Shown here piece after piece: positions 1 to 5,127 of a stretch of DNA of 9,555 nt. Location of the stretch: NCBI GenBank assembly GCA_900539625.1, contig UQCW01000074.1, positions 1-9,555 on the forward strand, read 5' to 3'. A model generated the notes under the pieces. It was not told the origin of the DNA, did not search any database, and saw only the letters and a program-made list of their open reading frames with translations. Both the position numbers and the translations under genes were made by a program. This stretch comes from an uncultured Prevotella sp. (GTDB lineage: Bacteria > Bacteroidota > Bacteroidia > Bacteroidales > Bacteroidaceae). Positions within the stretch are counted from its first letter, which is position 1. Every line of letters begins with the position of its first letter.

Positions 1-26
1 GTCGCCGCCATCTTATTTTCAAGTGG

Positions 27-64
27 AAGCCCTTCCAGCAAGATTGCTGGGAGGGCTTTTCGTT
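27..64 (+). terminator. Rightward intrinsic terminator of an upstream gene
   Basis: A 14-bp stem (27-40 paired with 45-58, one G-U pair, AGAT loop) is followed by TTTT and a further T-rich stretch. It is oriented to end a rightward transcript that enters from outside the window. The first ten bases (GTCGCCGCCA) could be the 3' end of a tRNA gene, which would fit a terminator this close, but too little of it is present to call. Confidence 0.8.
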
Positions 65-79
65 TCTTTGTACCGTGCG

Positions 80-123
80 ATGCGGCGTTGTTTCGTCGCC
101 CCAATGCGGCGTTGTTTCGTCGC
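80..123. repeat. Two tandem 20-bp copies, each able to form a hairpin
   Basis: The 20-mer ATGCGGCGTTGTTTCGTCGC occurs at 80-99 and again, identically, at 104-123 (24-bp period). Each copy contains GCGGCG, a TTGTTT loop and CGTCGC, so as RNA it can fold into a 6-bp stem with one G-U pair. Function is unknown; it lies in a non-coding stretch after a terminator. Confidence 0.75.
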
Positions 124-164
124 GTCCGCTGTTGCAAGCAACCGCAAGTAGCCGCCAGCACAAC

Positions 165-198
165 GCCAGCCTGAAGCCAGCCTGAAGCCAGCCCTGAA
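165..198. repeat. Short 11-bp tandem repeat, three copies
   Basis: GCCAGCCTGAA occurs at 165-175 and 176-186. A third copy with one inserted C follows at 187-198. This is a simple slippage-type repeat in non-coding DNA with no evident function. Confidence 0.7.
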
Positions 199-250
199 AG
201 CCCAATCAAAAGTTTTGACGTATGCGCGTGTTTCTTTCTTGTCTTTTCAT

Positions 251-258
251 TATCTTTG
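251..258 (+). promoter_or_regulatory. Candidate -7 box for the CpXC/WG gene pair
   Basis: TATCTTTG matches the Bacteroidetes -7 consensus TAnnTTTG. The -33 position 20 nt upstream (227-230, CGTG) matches TTTG poorly, so the call is tentative. It would give a leader of about 135 nt that includes the AT-rich hairpin at 336-362. Confidence 0.4.
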
Positions 259-335
259 TAGGTACGATTGCCTGTAGACAGTGAATGTCAGGCAGGTAGA
301 AATGTCATGTCATAAAAACGAGTAAGTAGGTCTTC

Positions 336-362
336 AAGATTAGTTTATGGCAAACTAATTTT
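336..362 (+). promoter_or_regulatory. AT-rich inverted repeat in the leader of the CpXC gene
   Basis: An 11-bp stem (336-346 with 352-362, one G-U pair) encloses the loop ATGGC and ends in TTTT. It starts about 60 nt and ends about 36 nt before the ATG at 399. It could be an operator, a weak attenuator or a leader hairpin; the sequence alone does not decide. Confidence 0.4.
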
Positions 363-398
363 CCCCTGCTTTGATTATATAAAATTGAATACCTGCTT

Positions 399-1064
399 AT
401 GTCACAGCGATTTTTAGAAACGGTGGAGTGTCCTTACTGCCTTTCCAAGGGCGACTTTGAGTTTTGGGATTCTGTCAACGTCGATTTAAACCCGGAGCTT
501 AGGGAGCGGCTGTTTAATGAGGAACTGTTTGTGTACCATTGCGACAAGTGTGGCCACGACAGTATGGTCCCCTATGGGATGATTTATCACGACATGACGC
601 ATGGCTTTATGCTGTTCTTCGATTTTGACAGGTCTCCGGATTCTGAACATGATGACTTGATTCTGCCAGACCCGGAGCAAATGGGTGTGAGGAATAATTA
701 CATTTTCAGGATTGTGTATGGTCTTGATGCCTTGAAGGAAAAGATTCTGATTCTGGAGCACGAACTCAACGACGTCGCCATTGAGCGGATGAAGTATTTC
801 ATTTCTCATGTGACCTATCCCGATTTGACAGAGAACGGCTATGAGCTTTATTTTGTTGGAGAGCGGTACACAGGTAAGGGGTATGACAAGAAGAGCCTTG
901 TTTTCTATTATCAGGATGACAAGGAACTGGACATGGAAATAGAAGTTTCCAAGGATGAGTATTACGAATATTGTTTGGCTTGTGAGGTCGATCCGCGTAT
1001 GAGTATCAGCAAATGCCAGTGTGTTGATGCAGAATGGATGGACTTGCAATTGAAGGAGGAATGA
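399..1064 (+). CDS. CpXC domain protein
   Basis: This 221-residue protein opens with a CpXC-type domain, a zinc-ribbon-like fold of unknown biochemical role. The metal-binding pairs are C11-P-Y-C14 and C48-D-K-C51. Between them is the family's characteristic stretch FWDSVNVDLNPELRERL (22-38), and after them a YHDM motif. The rest of the chain is acidic and has no recognised motif; a few further cysteines lie near the C terminus. No signal peptide or membrane segment is visible, so a cytoplasmic location is inferred. The ATG at 399 follows an AT-rich leader without a Shine-Dalgarno. The gene's last bases carry the ribosome-binding site of the next gene, so the two are very probably co-transcribed and translationally coupled. 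The family assignment is fairly secure; the function is unknown. Confidence 0.8.
   Translation: MSQRFLETVECPYCLSKGDFEFWDSVNVDLNPELRERLFNEELFVYHCDKCGHDSMVPYGMIYHDMTHGFMLFFDFDRSPDSEHDDLILPDPEQMGVRNNYIFRIVYGLDALKEKILILEHELNDVAIERMKYFISHVTYPDLTENGYELYFVGERYTGKGYDKKSLVFYYQDDKELDMEIEVSKDEYYEYCLACEVDPRMSISKCQCVDAEWMDLQLKEE
1053..1060 (+). promoter_or_regulatory. Strong Shine-Dalgarno for the WG-repeat-like gene
   Basis: AAGGAGGA lies at the very end of the CpXC gene. The ATG at 1070 is 10 nt after AGGAGG, a workable spacing, whereas the in-frame ATGs at 1034 and 1061 are upstream of or abut it. The site therefore favours 1070 as the start. Such a complete Shine-Dalgarno is rare in Bacteroidetes. 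Confidence 0.65.
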
Positions 1065-1069
1065 ACGTC

Positions 1070-1777
1070 ATGACAAAGTTTGAACCAGATTGCAATGGAC
1101 TCTCGAGGGTATGCAACGACGCCCGATGGTATTTGGTAGATTGCAGTGGCCGACAGGTCGGCGCATCGTATAGCTTCATCCACGAGTGTAACAACGGACT
1201 TTACAAGGTGGAGAAAGGCAGTCGTAAGAATCTCATGCGTGCCGACGGCTCCCTTGTGATGCGTGCATGGCACCATGAAGTGGGAAATGTTTGCAAGGGA
1301 ATGTTCATCTTCAGCAATATCGTCCGTAAATCGAAGCATAATCCGCACGTGCGCCATATCTATGGCATCGGCCATGTGAGCGGCCTTGTGCTCTTCCCCA
1401 TGATTTTCAATGCAGCGCAGTGGCTGAAAGACAACTGCGCCATCTATGTCGAGATTGACGAGAAGCCCTTCTTGATAGATAAGGGCGGCAGCATTTATGA
1501 TTTGTCGTGCGAACATCTGCCAAGCAGACTGGTGGTGGACTATTCCGAAAAACTCTTCAGAGAAGTCGACCATTTCCCCTTCACCGGACTGAAGAACCGT
1601 ATTTGCCAGGGCTGCATCTACGCCAAGGGCATTAATCAATTTGGCGAAGGATGCGGAAAACTCTTCACCAGAGGTTTCCGCAACCGCTATTTGAAGGGCG
1701 TTTGTGAATACCGTAAGACCTCCGTAGAGCAGCCTTCCGAGCATGAAAGAAATGCCCACAGAAGGATTACCACTTGA
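1070..1777 (+). CDS. WG-repeat-like protein with Cys-rich C-terminal domain
   Basis: With the start at 1070 the protein is 235 residues; in-frame ATGs at 1061 and 1034 would add 3 or 12. The N-terminal two thirds resemble degenerate WG (KWG) beta repeats: phrases such as WYLVDCSGRQVG and NLMRADGSLVM recur, with a readout of the type 'user data or last known state' typical of these repeats. The last ~60 residues form a separate domain with spaced cysteines (CQGCIYAKGI, then GEGCGKLF, then LKGVCEYRK), which may bind metal. No signal peptide or membrane segment is seen. It overlaps the regulatory end of the CpXC gene and ends about 100 bp before a strong terminator. Pairing with a zinc-ribbon protein suggests a shared but unknown role. 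The WG assignment is by eye and moderate in confidence. Confidence 0.65.
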   Translation: MTKFEPDCNGLSRVCNDARWYLVDCSGRQVGASYSFIHECNNGLYKVEKGSRKNLMRADGSLVMRAWHHEVGNVCKGMFIFSNIVRKSKHNPHVRHIYGIGHVSGLVLFPMIFNAAQWLKDNCAIYVEIDEKPFLIDKGGSIYDLSCEHLPSRLVVDYSEKLFREVDHFPFTGLKNRICQGCIYAKGINQFGEGCGKLFTRGFRNRYLKGVCEYRKTSVEQPSEHERNAHRRITT

Positions 1778-1870
1778 AGGAATGCTTTTAGTCAAAACCG
1801 CAAATAGGTGGCAACTTCCCTAAGCGCGGAAGGAATGTGGCGAGAAAAAAGGAGCAGAATCCTCTACACA

Positions 1871-1920
1871 AAAAAACTCCACCAAGACAGGTCGTTCCCT
1901 GTCTTGGTGGAGATTTTTTT
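1871..1920. terminator. Bidirectional terminator hairpin, copy 1
   Basis: A perfect 15-bp stem (1877-1891 with 1898-1912) with the 6-nt loop TCGTTC is flanked by six or more A on the left and seven T on the right. It can therefore act on both strands. It would end the CpXC/WG transcript. It is almost identical to the hairpin at 2231-2279. Confidence 0.85.
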
Positions 1921-1992
1921 GAACGAGGGCATGGCAGACCACAGAAAATCAGTCTTAATCGGCTTCGTTGCCTCCTTATTTCTCCATGTTTG

Positions 1993-2024
1993 TTTGGTCG
2001 TATGTGTCGAAAAGTGTAGCTTTG
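1993..2024 (+). promoter_or_regulatory. Bacteroidetes promoter overlapping repeat unit 1
   Basis: TTTG at 1993-1996, a 20-nt spacer, and TAGCTTTG at 2017-2024 match the primary sigma factor consensus of the phylum fully. Transcription would start near 2031. The spacer contains the first copy of the 33-bp-period repeat, so anything binding the repeat could control this promoter. The only downstream reading frame is the ATPase stub at 2122. Confidence 0.6.
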
Positions 2025-2117
2025 CAATACCGTTACGTGTTGAAAAGTGTAAGTATTCGCTGTCGGCATGTGTCGAAAAGTGTAAGATTCAGCAGGTATT
2101 ATGTGTCGAAAAATGTA
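2002..2117 (+). repeat. Four-unit direct repeat array, exact 33-bp period
   Basis: A 17-bp core, consensus ATGTGTCGAAAAGTGTA, occurs at 2002-2018, 2035-2051, 2068-2084 and 2101-2117. Unit 2 differs at two bases and unit 4 at one. The 16-bp intervals are unrelated to each other. The period equals about three DNA turns and also eleven codons. Unit 1 sits in a promoter spacer; units 2-4 would be in the leader RNA of the ATPase stub. In one frame units 1, 3 and 4 read ATG TGT CGA AAA (G/A)TG stop, a five-codon mini-ORF. The intervals are too short and the repeats too divergent for a CRISPR array. A regulatory leader or protein-binding array is the preferred inference. Confidence 0.8.
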
Positions 2118-2121
2118 AATC

Positions 2122-2205
2122 ATGAAGAGAAAGCTATATGCCCAGCTTATAGACTGGAAGAACCAAGCGCGTCGCAAGCCATTGATATTGAATGGCGTAA
2201 GGTAA
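2122..2205 (+). pseudogene. 5' stub of an AAA_14/DUF4143-type ATPase gene
   Basis: The frame encodes only 27 residues before TAA. They begin MKRKLYAQLIDWKN and end RRKPLILNGVR. This matches the usual N terminus of Bacteroidetes AAA_14/DUF4143 ATPases, in which RKPLIL-x-G-x-R is followed at once by QVGKT, the Walker A loop. Those proteins are normally around 370-430 residues, so over 90% of the gene is missing and no catalytic part remains. It starts 3 nt after the stop of the last mini-ORF in the repeat array, has a good promoter upstream, and meets a terminator 25 bp after its stop. The gene body thus appears to have been deleted internally, leaving both ends. Whether the remnant peptide is still made is unknown. 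Identification rests on pattern memory of a short stretch. Confidence 0.6.
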
Positions 2206-2230
2206 TCCGAAAAATACCTATATTTATAAT

Positions 2231-2279
2231 AAAAACCTCCACCAAGACAGGCCGTTCCCTGTCTTGGTGGAGGTTTTTT
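2231..2279. terminator. Bidirectional terminator hairpin, copy 2
   Basis: A perfect 21-bp stem (2231-2251 with 2258-2278), including the A and T tracts, has the 6-nt loop CCGTTC. The core CTCCACCAAGACAGG and its complement are the same as in the copy at 1871-1920. It lies between the rightward ATPase stub and the leftward rhodanese gene, so it can terminate both. Confidence 0.9.
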
Positions 2280-2306
2280 GTGTAAGGAGGCTTGTGGGCA
2301 GCGTCC

Positions 2307-2699
2307 TTATTTCGTTATGGGCAACGCTTGTTCAGTCCATTTCAGATAGCCGCCCGACAGGTCGTAGACCTTGAAGCCTTTGCGTTTCATGCGTTTTGCC
2401 GCCGCGTTACTTCTTTTTCCGCTTCGGCAATAGACGAAGTACGTGCGTGATTTGTCAAGCCCTTGAAGTCCCTTTTCAAAGGCGGCAGGATTCAGCCAGT
2501 CGAGATTGCGGGCGCCTTGCAGATGGCCTGCGGCATACTCTTCCGGGCGTCGGACGTCAAGGACAACCGCGTTTTTCTTGCTTTGGCTTTTGCTGAGAAA
2601 CACCTGCGGCTCAATCGTGCGTACACCATCTTGCGTGCAGGAACAGGCATCGAGCAGCGTGCAGAGCGCACAGAGCGTGATATATCTTAATGTTTTCAT
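2307..2699 (-). CDS. Rhodanese-like domain lipoprotein
   Basis: This 130-residue single-domain rhodanese would move sulfane sulfur through a persulfide on its active-site cysteine. The loop CRSGKRS starts at C91, with the expected basic residues after it. The other family landmarks are LDVRRPEEYAAGHLQGA (47-63) and GGYLKW (116-121). The N terminus has a short positive start, a hydrophobic run and a lipobox-like LDAC ending at C19. The Asp two residues before that cysteine is atypical, so lipidation is likely but not certain; the protein should be exported. It is the last gene of the leftward MscS unit, starting 3 bp after the preceding stop, and is followed by the hairpin at 2231-2279. The physiological sulfur acceptor is unknown. 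Confidence 0.85.
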   Translation of the reverse strand: MKTLRYITLCALCTLLDACSCTQDGVRTIEPQVFLSKSQSKKNAVVLDVRRPEEYAAGHLQGARNLDWLNPAAFEKGLQGLDKSRTYFVYCRSGKRSNAAAKRMKRKGFKVYDLSGGYLKWTEQALPITK

Positions 2700-2702
2700 G
2701 AT

Positions 2703-3224
2703 TCATTCCATTAGTGTCATGTGATAGCCCATGCGTTTCAGTTGCACGGCAGCCCCCATCAGATAAAGTTGGTGGAGGCATGCGAGGTAGCCGTTGAAAG
2801 CTTCGCGCGTTCCCGGTTCCAGATGTTCGTGGATGAGTTTGCTGTTAGTTCGTGAGGCACATTCCGCCACGAGATCGTTCAGTTTCTCTCGCCCTTTTCC
2901 CTTCATGTTCAAGACCTCTTCGAGGATATACTCGTCCATGCAGTCGAAGCCGCGGTGGGCGCGGATCCATTCGTAGAGGTTAGGCATAGCGCCATATTTC
3001 TCCCAGTCTTCATCCCAGAACTTAGCCATAGCCATGCCCAGGAACATCATCCATCCCAGCGAGACCGTTGGGTAGGCGTTAAACTCCCGTATGCCGTCGG
3101 GCAGGTAAGCCTGGGCCATCTCCTCCCATTTCCCTTCGATGTCGGGGCATTCCGGCAGTCGTTCGTCAATCTTGCCTTTCGACAGGAGGTAATTCTTCAA
3201 GTCCTCTTTGATTATGTCTTCCAT
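2703..3224 (-). CDS. Conserved Bacteroidetes protein of unknown function
   Basis: A 173-residue protein with no signal peptide or transmembrane segment, probably cytoplasmic and mostly helical. It is of a type seen widely in Bacteroides and Prevotella; recognisable stretches are YLPDGIREFNAYPTVSLGWMM (about 40-60), RGFDCMDEYI (about 91-100) and CLHQLYLMGAAVQLKRMGY near the C terminus. I cannot attach a named domain or activity. Several conserved aromatic and acidic residues (WDEDWEKYG, HEHLEPGTREAF) suggest a compact domain. Its ATG is 5 bp after the MscS gene stop, and the rhodanese gene begins 3 bp after its own stop, so it is the middle gene of a tight three-gene unit. Confidence 0.75.
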   Translation of the reverse strand: MEDIIKEDLKNYLLSKGKIDERLPECPDIEGKWEEMAQAYLPDGIREFNAYPTVSLGWMMFLGMAMAKFWDEDWEKYGAMPNLYEWIRAHRGFDCMDEYILEEVLNMKGKGREKLNDLVAECASRTNSKLIHEHLEPGTREAFNGYLACLHQLYLMGAAVQLKRMGYHMTLME

Positions 3225-3229
3225 AGCTT

Positions 3230-4084
3230 TCAGTCTTTAGATATATGAACAGTTTGTTGCGGATATGGGAAGTTGATATTTTCAGCGTTAAACGTGTCGT
3301 AGATTCTCCGCAGCGTTTCGTGGTAGACAGTCCAGTAGTCCGTTGAATTCACCCATGCCCTCACCACGATGTTCACACTGCTGTCGGCCAGTTCCTTGAC
3401 GGCGACGAACGGTGCTGGTTCTCCCAGAATGCGCGTTTCAGCCTTTATCGCCTTCTCGATGGCCGCTTGTGCGCGTCCGACGTCCTCCCCATAGTCGATG
3501 CCGACAGTCCATTCCAGGCGTCGCGTCTCGTTGCGCGTGTAGTTGACCACCACGGCCGTGCTCATACTTCCGTTCGGAATATAGACCACCTTGTTGTCCG
3601 CCATCGTCAACACCGTATGGAAAATCTGTATCTCCTTCACCGTTCCTTGCACCCCTTGCGCTTCAATCCAGTCGCCAACGCGATAAGGTTTGAAGAGCAG
3701 GATGACCAGTCCGCCGGCGAAGTTCTGGAGGTTTCCGGAGAGCGCCATACCGATGGCCACACCCGCAGATGCCAGCAGGGCGGCGAAAGACGTTGTGTTG
3801 ATGCCCAGCGCTCCGATGACAGAGATGATGAGCAACACGGTGAGCAGAATCTTAATGAGGCTCCGCAAAAACGTCTGTACGCTTTGGTCGATGTGCTGCC
3901 TGTTGAGCATTTTCACCACGATGCGGTTGATGAGCGAGATGAGCAGTTTGCCGACGATAAAGACGATTGTGGCGATGAGGATATGTCGGCCCGCCGTGAT
4001 GCAGAACTCAAAGAGTTTTCTGATGACGAGGTCGATCTTGTCGATGTCGATATCCGTTTGGATAGCTTCTAACAGTTGTATCAT
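3230..4084 (-). CDS. mscS: MscS-family small-conductance mechanosensitive channel
   Basis: The 284-residue protein is the size of E. coli MscS (286). It opens a pore when membrane tension rises and so protects cells from osmotic downshock. Transmembrane segments are near 31-53 and 72-94. The pore helix lies around 97-130 and has the small-residue pattern GVAIGMALSGNLQNFAGG, followed by LLFKPYRVGDWIE into the beta domain. VVYIPNGSM (about 167-175) is the usual beta-domain motif. The ATG at 4084 is chosen because upstream in-frame ATGs at 4111 and 4141 add an unusual N terminus, and 4141 lies within the hairpin between genes. It is first in the unit with the unknown protein and the rhodanese. 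No clear promoter was found in the short gap, so read-through from the NlpC gene is possible. Confidence 0.9.
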   Translation of the reverse strand: MIQLLEAIQTDIDIDKIDLVIRKLFEFCITAGRHILIATIVFIVGKLLISLINRIVVKMLNRQHIDQSVQTFLRSLIKILLTVLLIISVIGALGINTTSFAALLASAGVAIGMALSGNLQNFAGGLVILLFKPYRVGDWIEAQGVQGTVKEIQIFHTVLTMADNKVVYIPNGSMSTAVVVNYTRNETRRLEWTVGIDYGEDVGRAQAAIEKAIKAETRILGEPAPFVAVKELADSSVNIVVRAWVNSTDYWTVYHETLRRIYDTFNAENINFPYPQQTVHISKD

Positions 4085-4113
4085 AATTATGGAATTTGAA
4101 ATCGTTGACATGA

Positions 4114-4157
4114 AGGAAGGCGCAAAGCAGGACCCAGCCACGCTTTGCGCCTTCTTT
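4114..4157 (-). terminator. Hairpin after the NlpC/P60 gene
   Basis: A 13-bp stem (4116-4128 with 4142-4154) with a 13-nt loop lies between the NlpC/P60 stop and the MscS start. In the leftward direction the tail is CTTCCTTC, a weak U-tract; the rightward tail is richer in T, but no rightward gene precedes it. A partial terminator for the NlpC gene that allows some read-through to mscS is the likeliest role. Confidence 0.55.
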
Positions 4158-4178
4158 TATTATATTGGTTGATGCATA

Positions 4179-4769
4179 TCAATTGTTGATGATTCTTCGT
4201 GCTCCAATAAATCTTCGTGAATAGTAAGCCGAATTAGAGTCGTCAACCTGTACGCCAGTGCGTGCCGCATGTACGAAGCGGAACTTGTTGGCCGACGCGT
4301 CAACTTCGGTTACGATACCAACGTGTCCGACAGAGCGGCTGGACCTCGAACCTCCGAAGAACACGAGGTCGCCTTTCTTAAGGCTCGCAATATCGGTGAT
4401 AGGTATGCCCTCCTGAAATTGTGTTCTTGACGAGCGGCTGATGGAGATGCCTTCTTTTCCGTAGACGAAGCTGGTCAGTCCAGAGCAGTCAAACGCATTG
4501 GGGCCGCTGTGGCCGCTGCGGTATTTGGCGCCGAGATATTGCAGCGCAGTCTTGACGATTGATTCGCCTTTGAAGTTGCTGGCAGAAACGTAGGAGGCAT
4601 TTCTGTTGACTTCAGAGACAGTGGCCATGTCCACCACCGATTGCACCTCGTTGACAATTCTTTCAGCCGCAGGCTTGGCAGGCATTGCGTCGGTTTCCGT
4701 TTGAGCCGAAGAAGTCTGGTAGCCCAGGGTGCCAACGATGGCTATGAATAGATATTTCTTCAAATGCAC
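4179..4769 (-). CDS. Exported NlpC/P60 peptidoglycan hydrolase
   Basis: A 196-residue cysteine peptidase expected to cut the stem peptide of peptidoglycan, typically the D-Glu to diamino-acid bond. Residues 1-22 form a signal peptide (KK, hydrophobic run, SSA-Q cleavage site). The region to about 65 is a linker. The NlpC/P60 domain then shows all three catalytic positions: C95 in NAFDCSGLTSFVY, H149 in SVGHVGIV and H167 in FRFVHAAR. GDLVFFGG (133-140) is also typical. There is no additional SH3 or LysM domain. It has its own promoter about 40 bp upstream and is followed by a hairpin. A periplasmic or outer-membrane-associated location is inferred. Confidence 0.93.
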   Translation of the reverse strand: MHLKKYLFIAIVGTLGYQTSSAQTETDAMPAKPAAERIVNEVQSVVDMATVSEVNRNASYVSASNFKGESIVKTALQYLGAKYRSGHSGPNAFDCSGLTSFVYGKEGISISRSSRTQFQEGIPITDIASLKKGDLVFFGGSRSSRSVGHVGIVTEVDASANKFRFVHAARTGVQVDDSNSAYYSRRFIGARRIINN

Positions 4770-4809
4770 GTTGATATTAAACTTTAGGGGTTTTCAAAAA
4801 TGACTATTG

Positions 4810-4840
4810 CAAAGTTACGAAAAAAATATGAAACGTGCAA
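4810..4840 (-). promoter_or_regulatory. Promoter of the NlpC/P60 gene
   Basis: Read leftward, TTG at 4840-4838, a 20-nt spacer and TAACTTTG at 4817-4810 match the Bacteroidetes consensus. Transcription would start near 4803, giving a leader of about 35 nt. Confidence 0.75.
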
Positions 4841-5127
4841 TGCCTTGAAATTGAATGATATAGCTTTGACTTTATAGGCGTATTCTTACCAAGGCTTATA
4901 AACGGCTGAATTTTAAGGAAATATCTTCCGTGCGTTTAAGCACTTATCTCAAAAGAAGAAAAGCTGATATTAATCTTTTTTAATTCAAAATCAGTGCTTT
5001 GCATGGGGCTTTCTACGTAGGCGCGTTTGCAAGCGGAACATAGGAGCAAGGAAAGCGTGTTGCCTGGAGAAAGACAGCGGCTCAACTTGTTCTCCCGCCG
5101 CGTGGCGTTCAGAGCATGTCGGTCTGC
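4841..5127. other. Non-coding stretch without recognised feature
   Basis: AT-rich DNA between the NlpC promoter and the end of the CMD-cupin gene. No convincing reading frame or strong terminator was seen. A rightward TAGCTTTG at 4861-4868 resembles a -7 box but lacks a -33 partner and any gene after it. A 6-bp inverted repeat (GGAGAA with TTCTCC, around 5068-5097) has a long loop and no T tract, so the end of the CMD-cupin transcript is not located. Confidence 0.5.

Noticed and set aside
962..1795. Long leftward frame opposite the WG-repeat gene
   Set aside because: It is antisense to a gene with a strong ribosome site and shows no recognisable domain.
2002..2117. CRISPR array
   Set aside because: Intervals are only 16 bp, cores 17 bp and imperfect, and no cas genes are present.
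1808..2125. Rightward 105-codon frame with CVEKC repeats
   Set aside because: It also reads through a terminator stem. The same array gives repeats in other frames, so there is no specific evidence for this one.
1788..2177. Leftward 129-codon frame with 11-residue YTFRH-type repeats
   Set aside because: It runs through the terminator hairpin, and its repeats are a by-product of the 33-bp period, a multiple of three that keeps other frames open as well.
1871..2279. Insertion sequence or MITE bounded by the two hairpins
   Set aside because: The hairpins are direct copies with terminator features, and no target-site duplication or transposase was seen; kept only as a duplicated terminator.
4085..4141. 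N-terminal extension of the MscS gene to 4141
   Set aside because: The extra codons overlap the intergenic hairpin stem, and MscS family length is met from the ATG at 4084.
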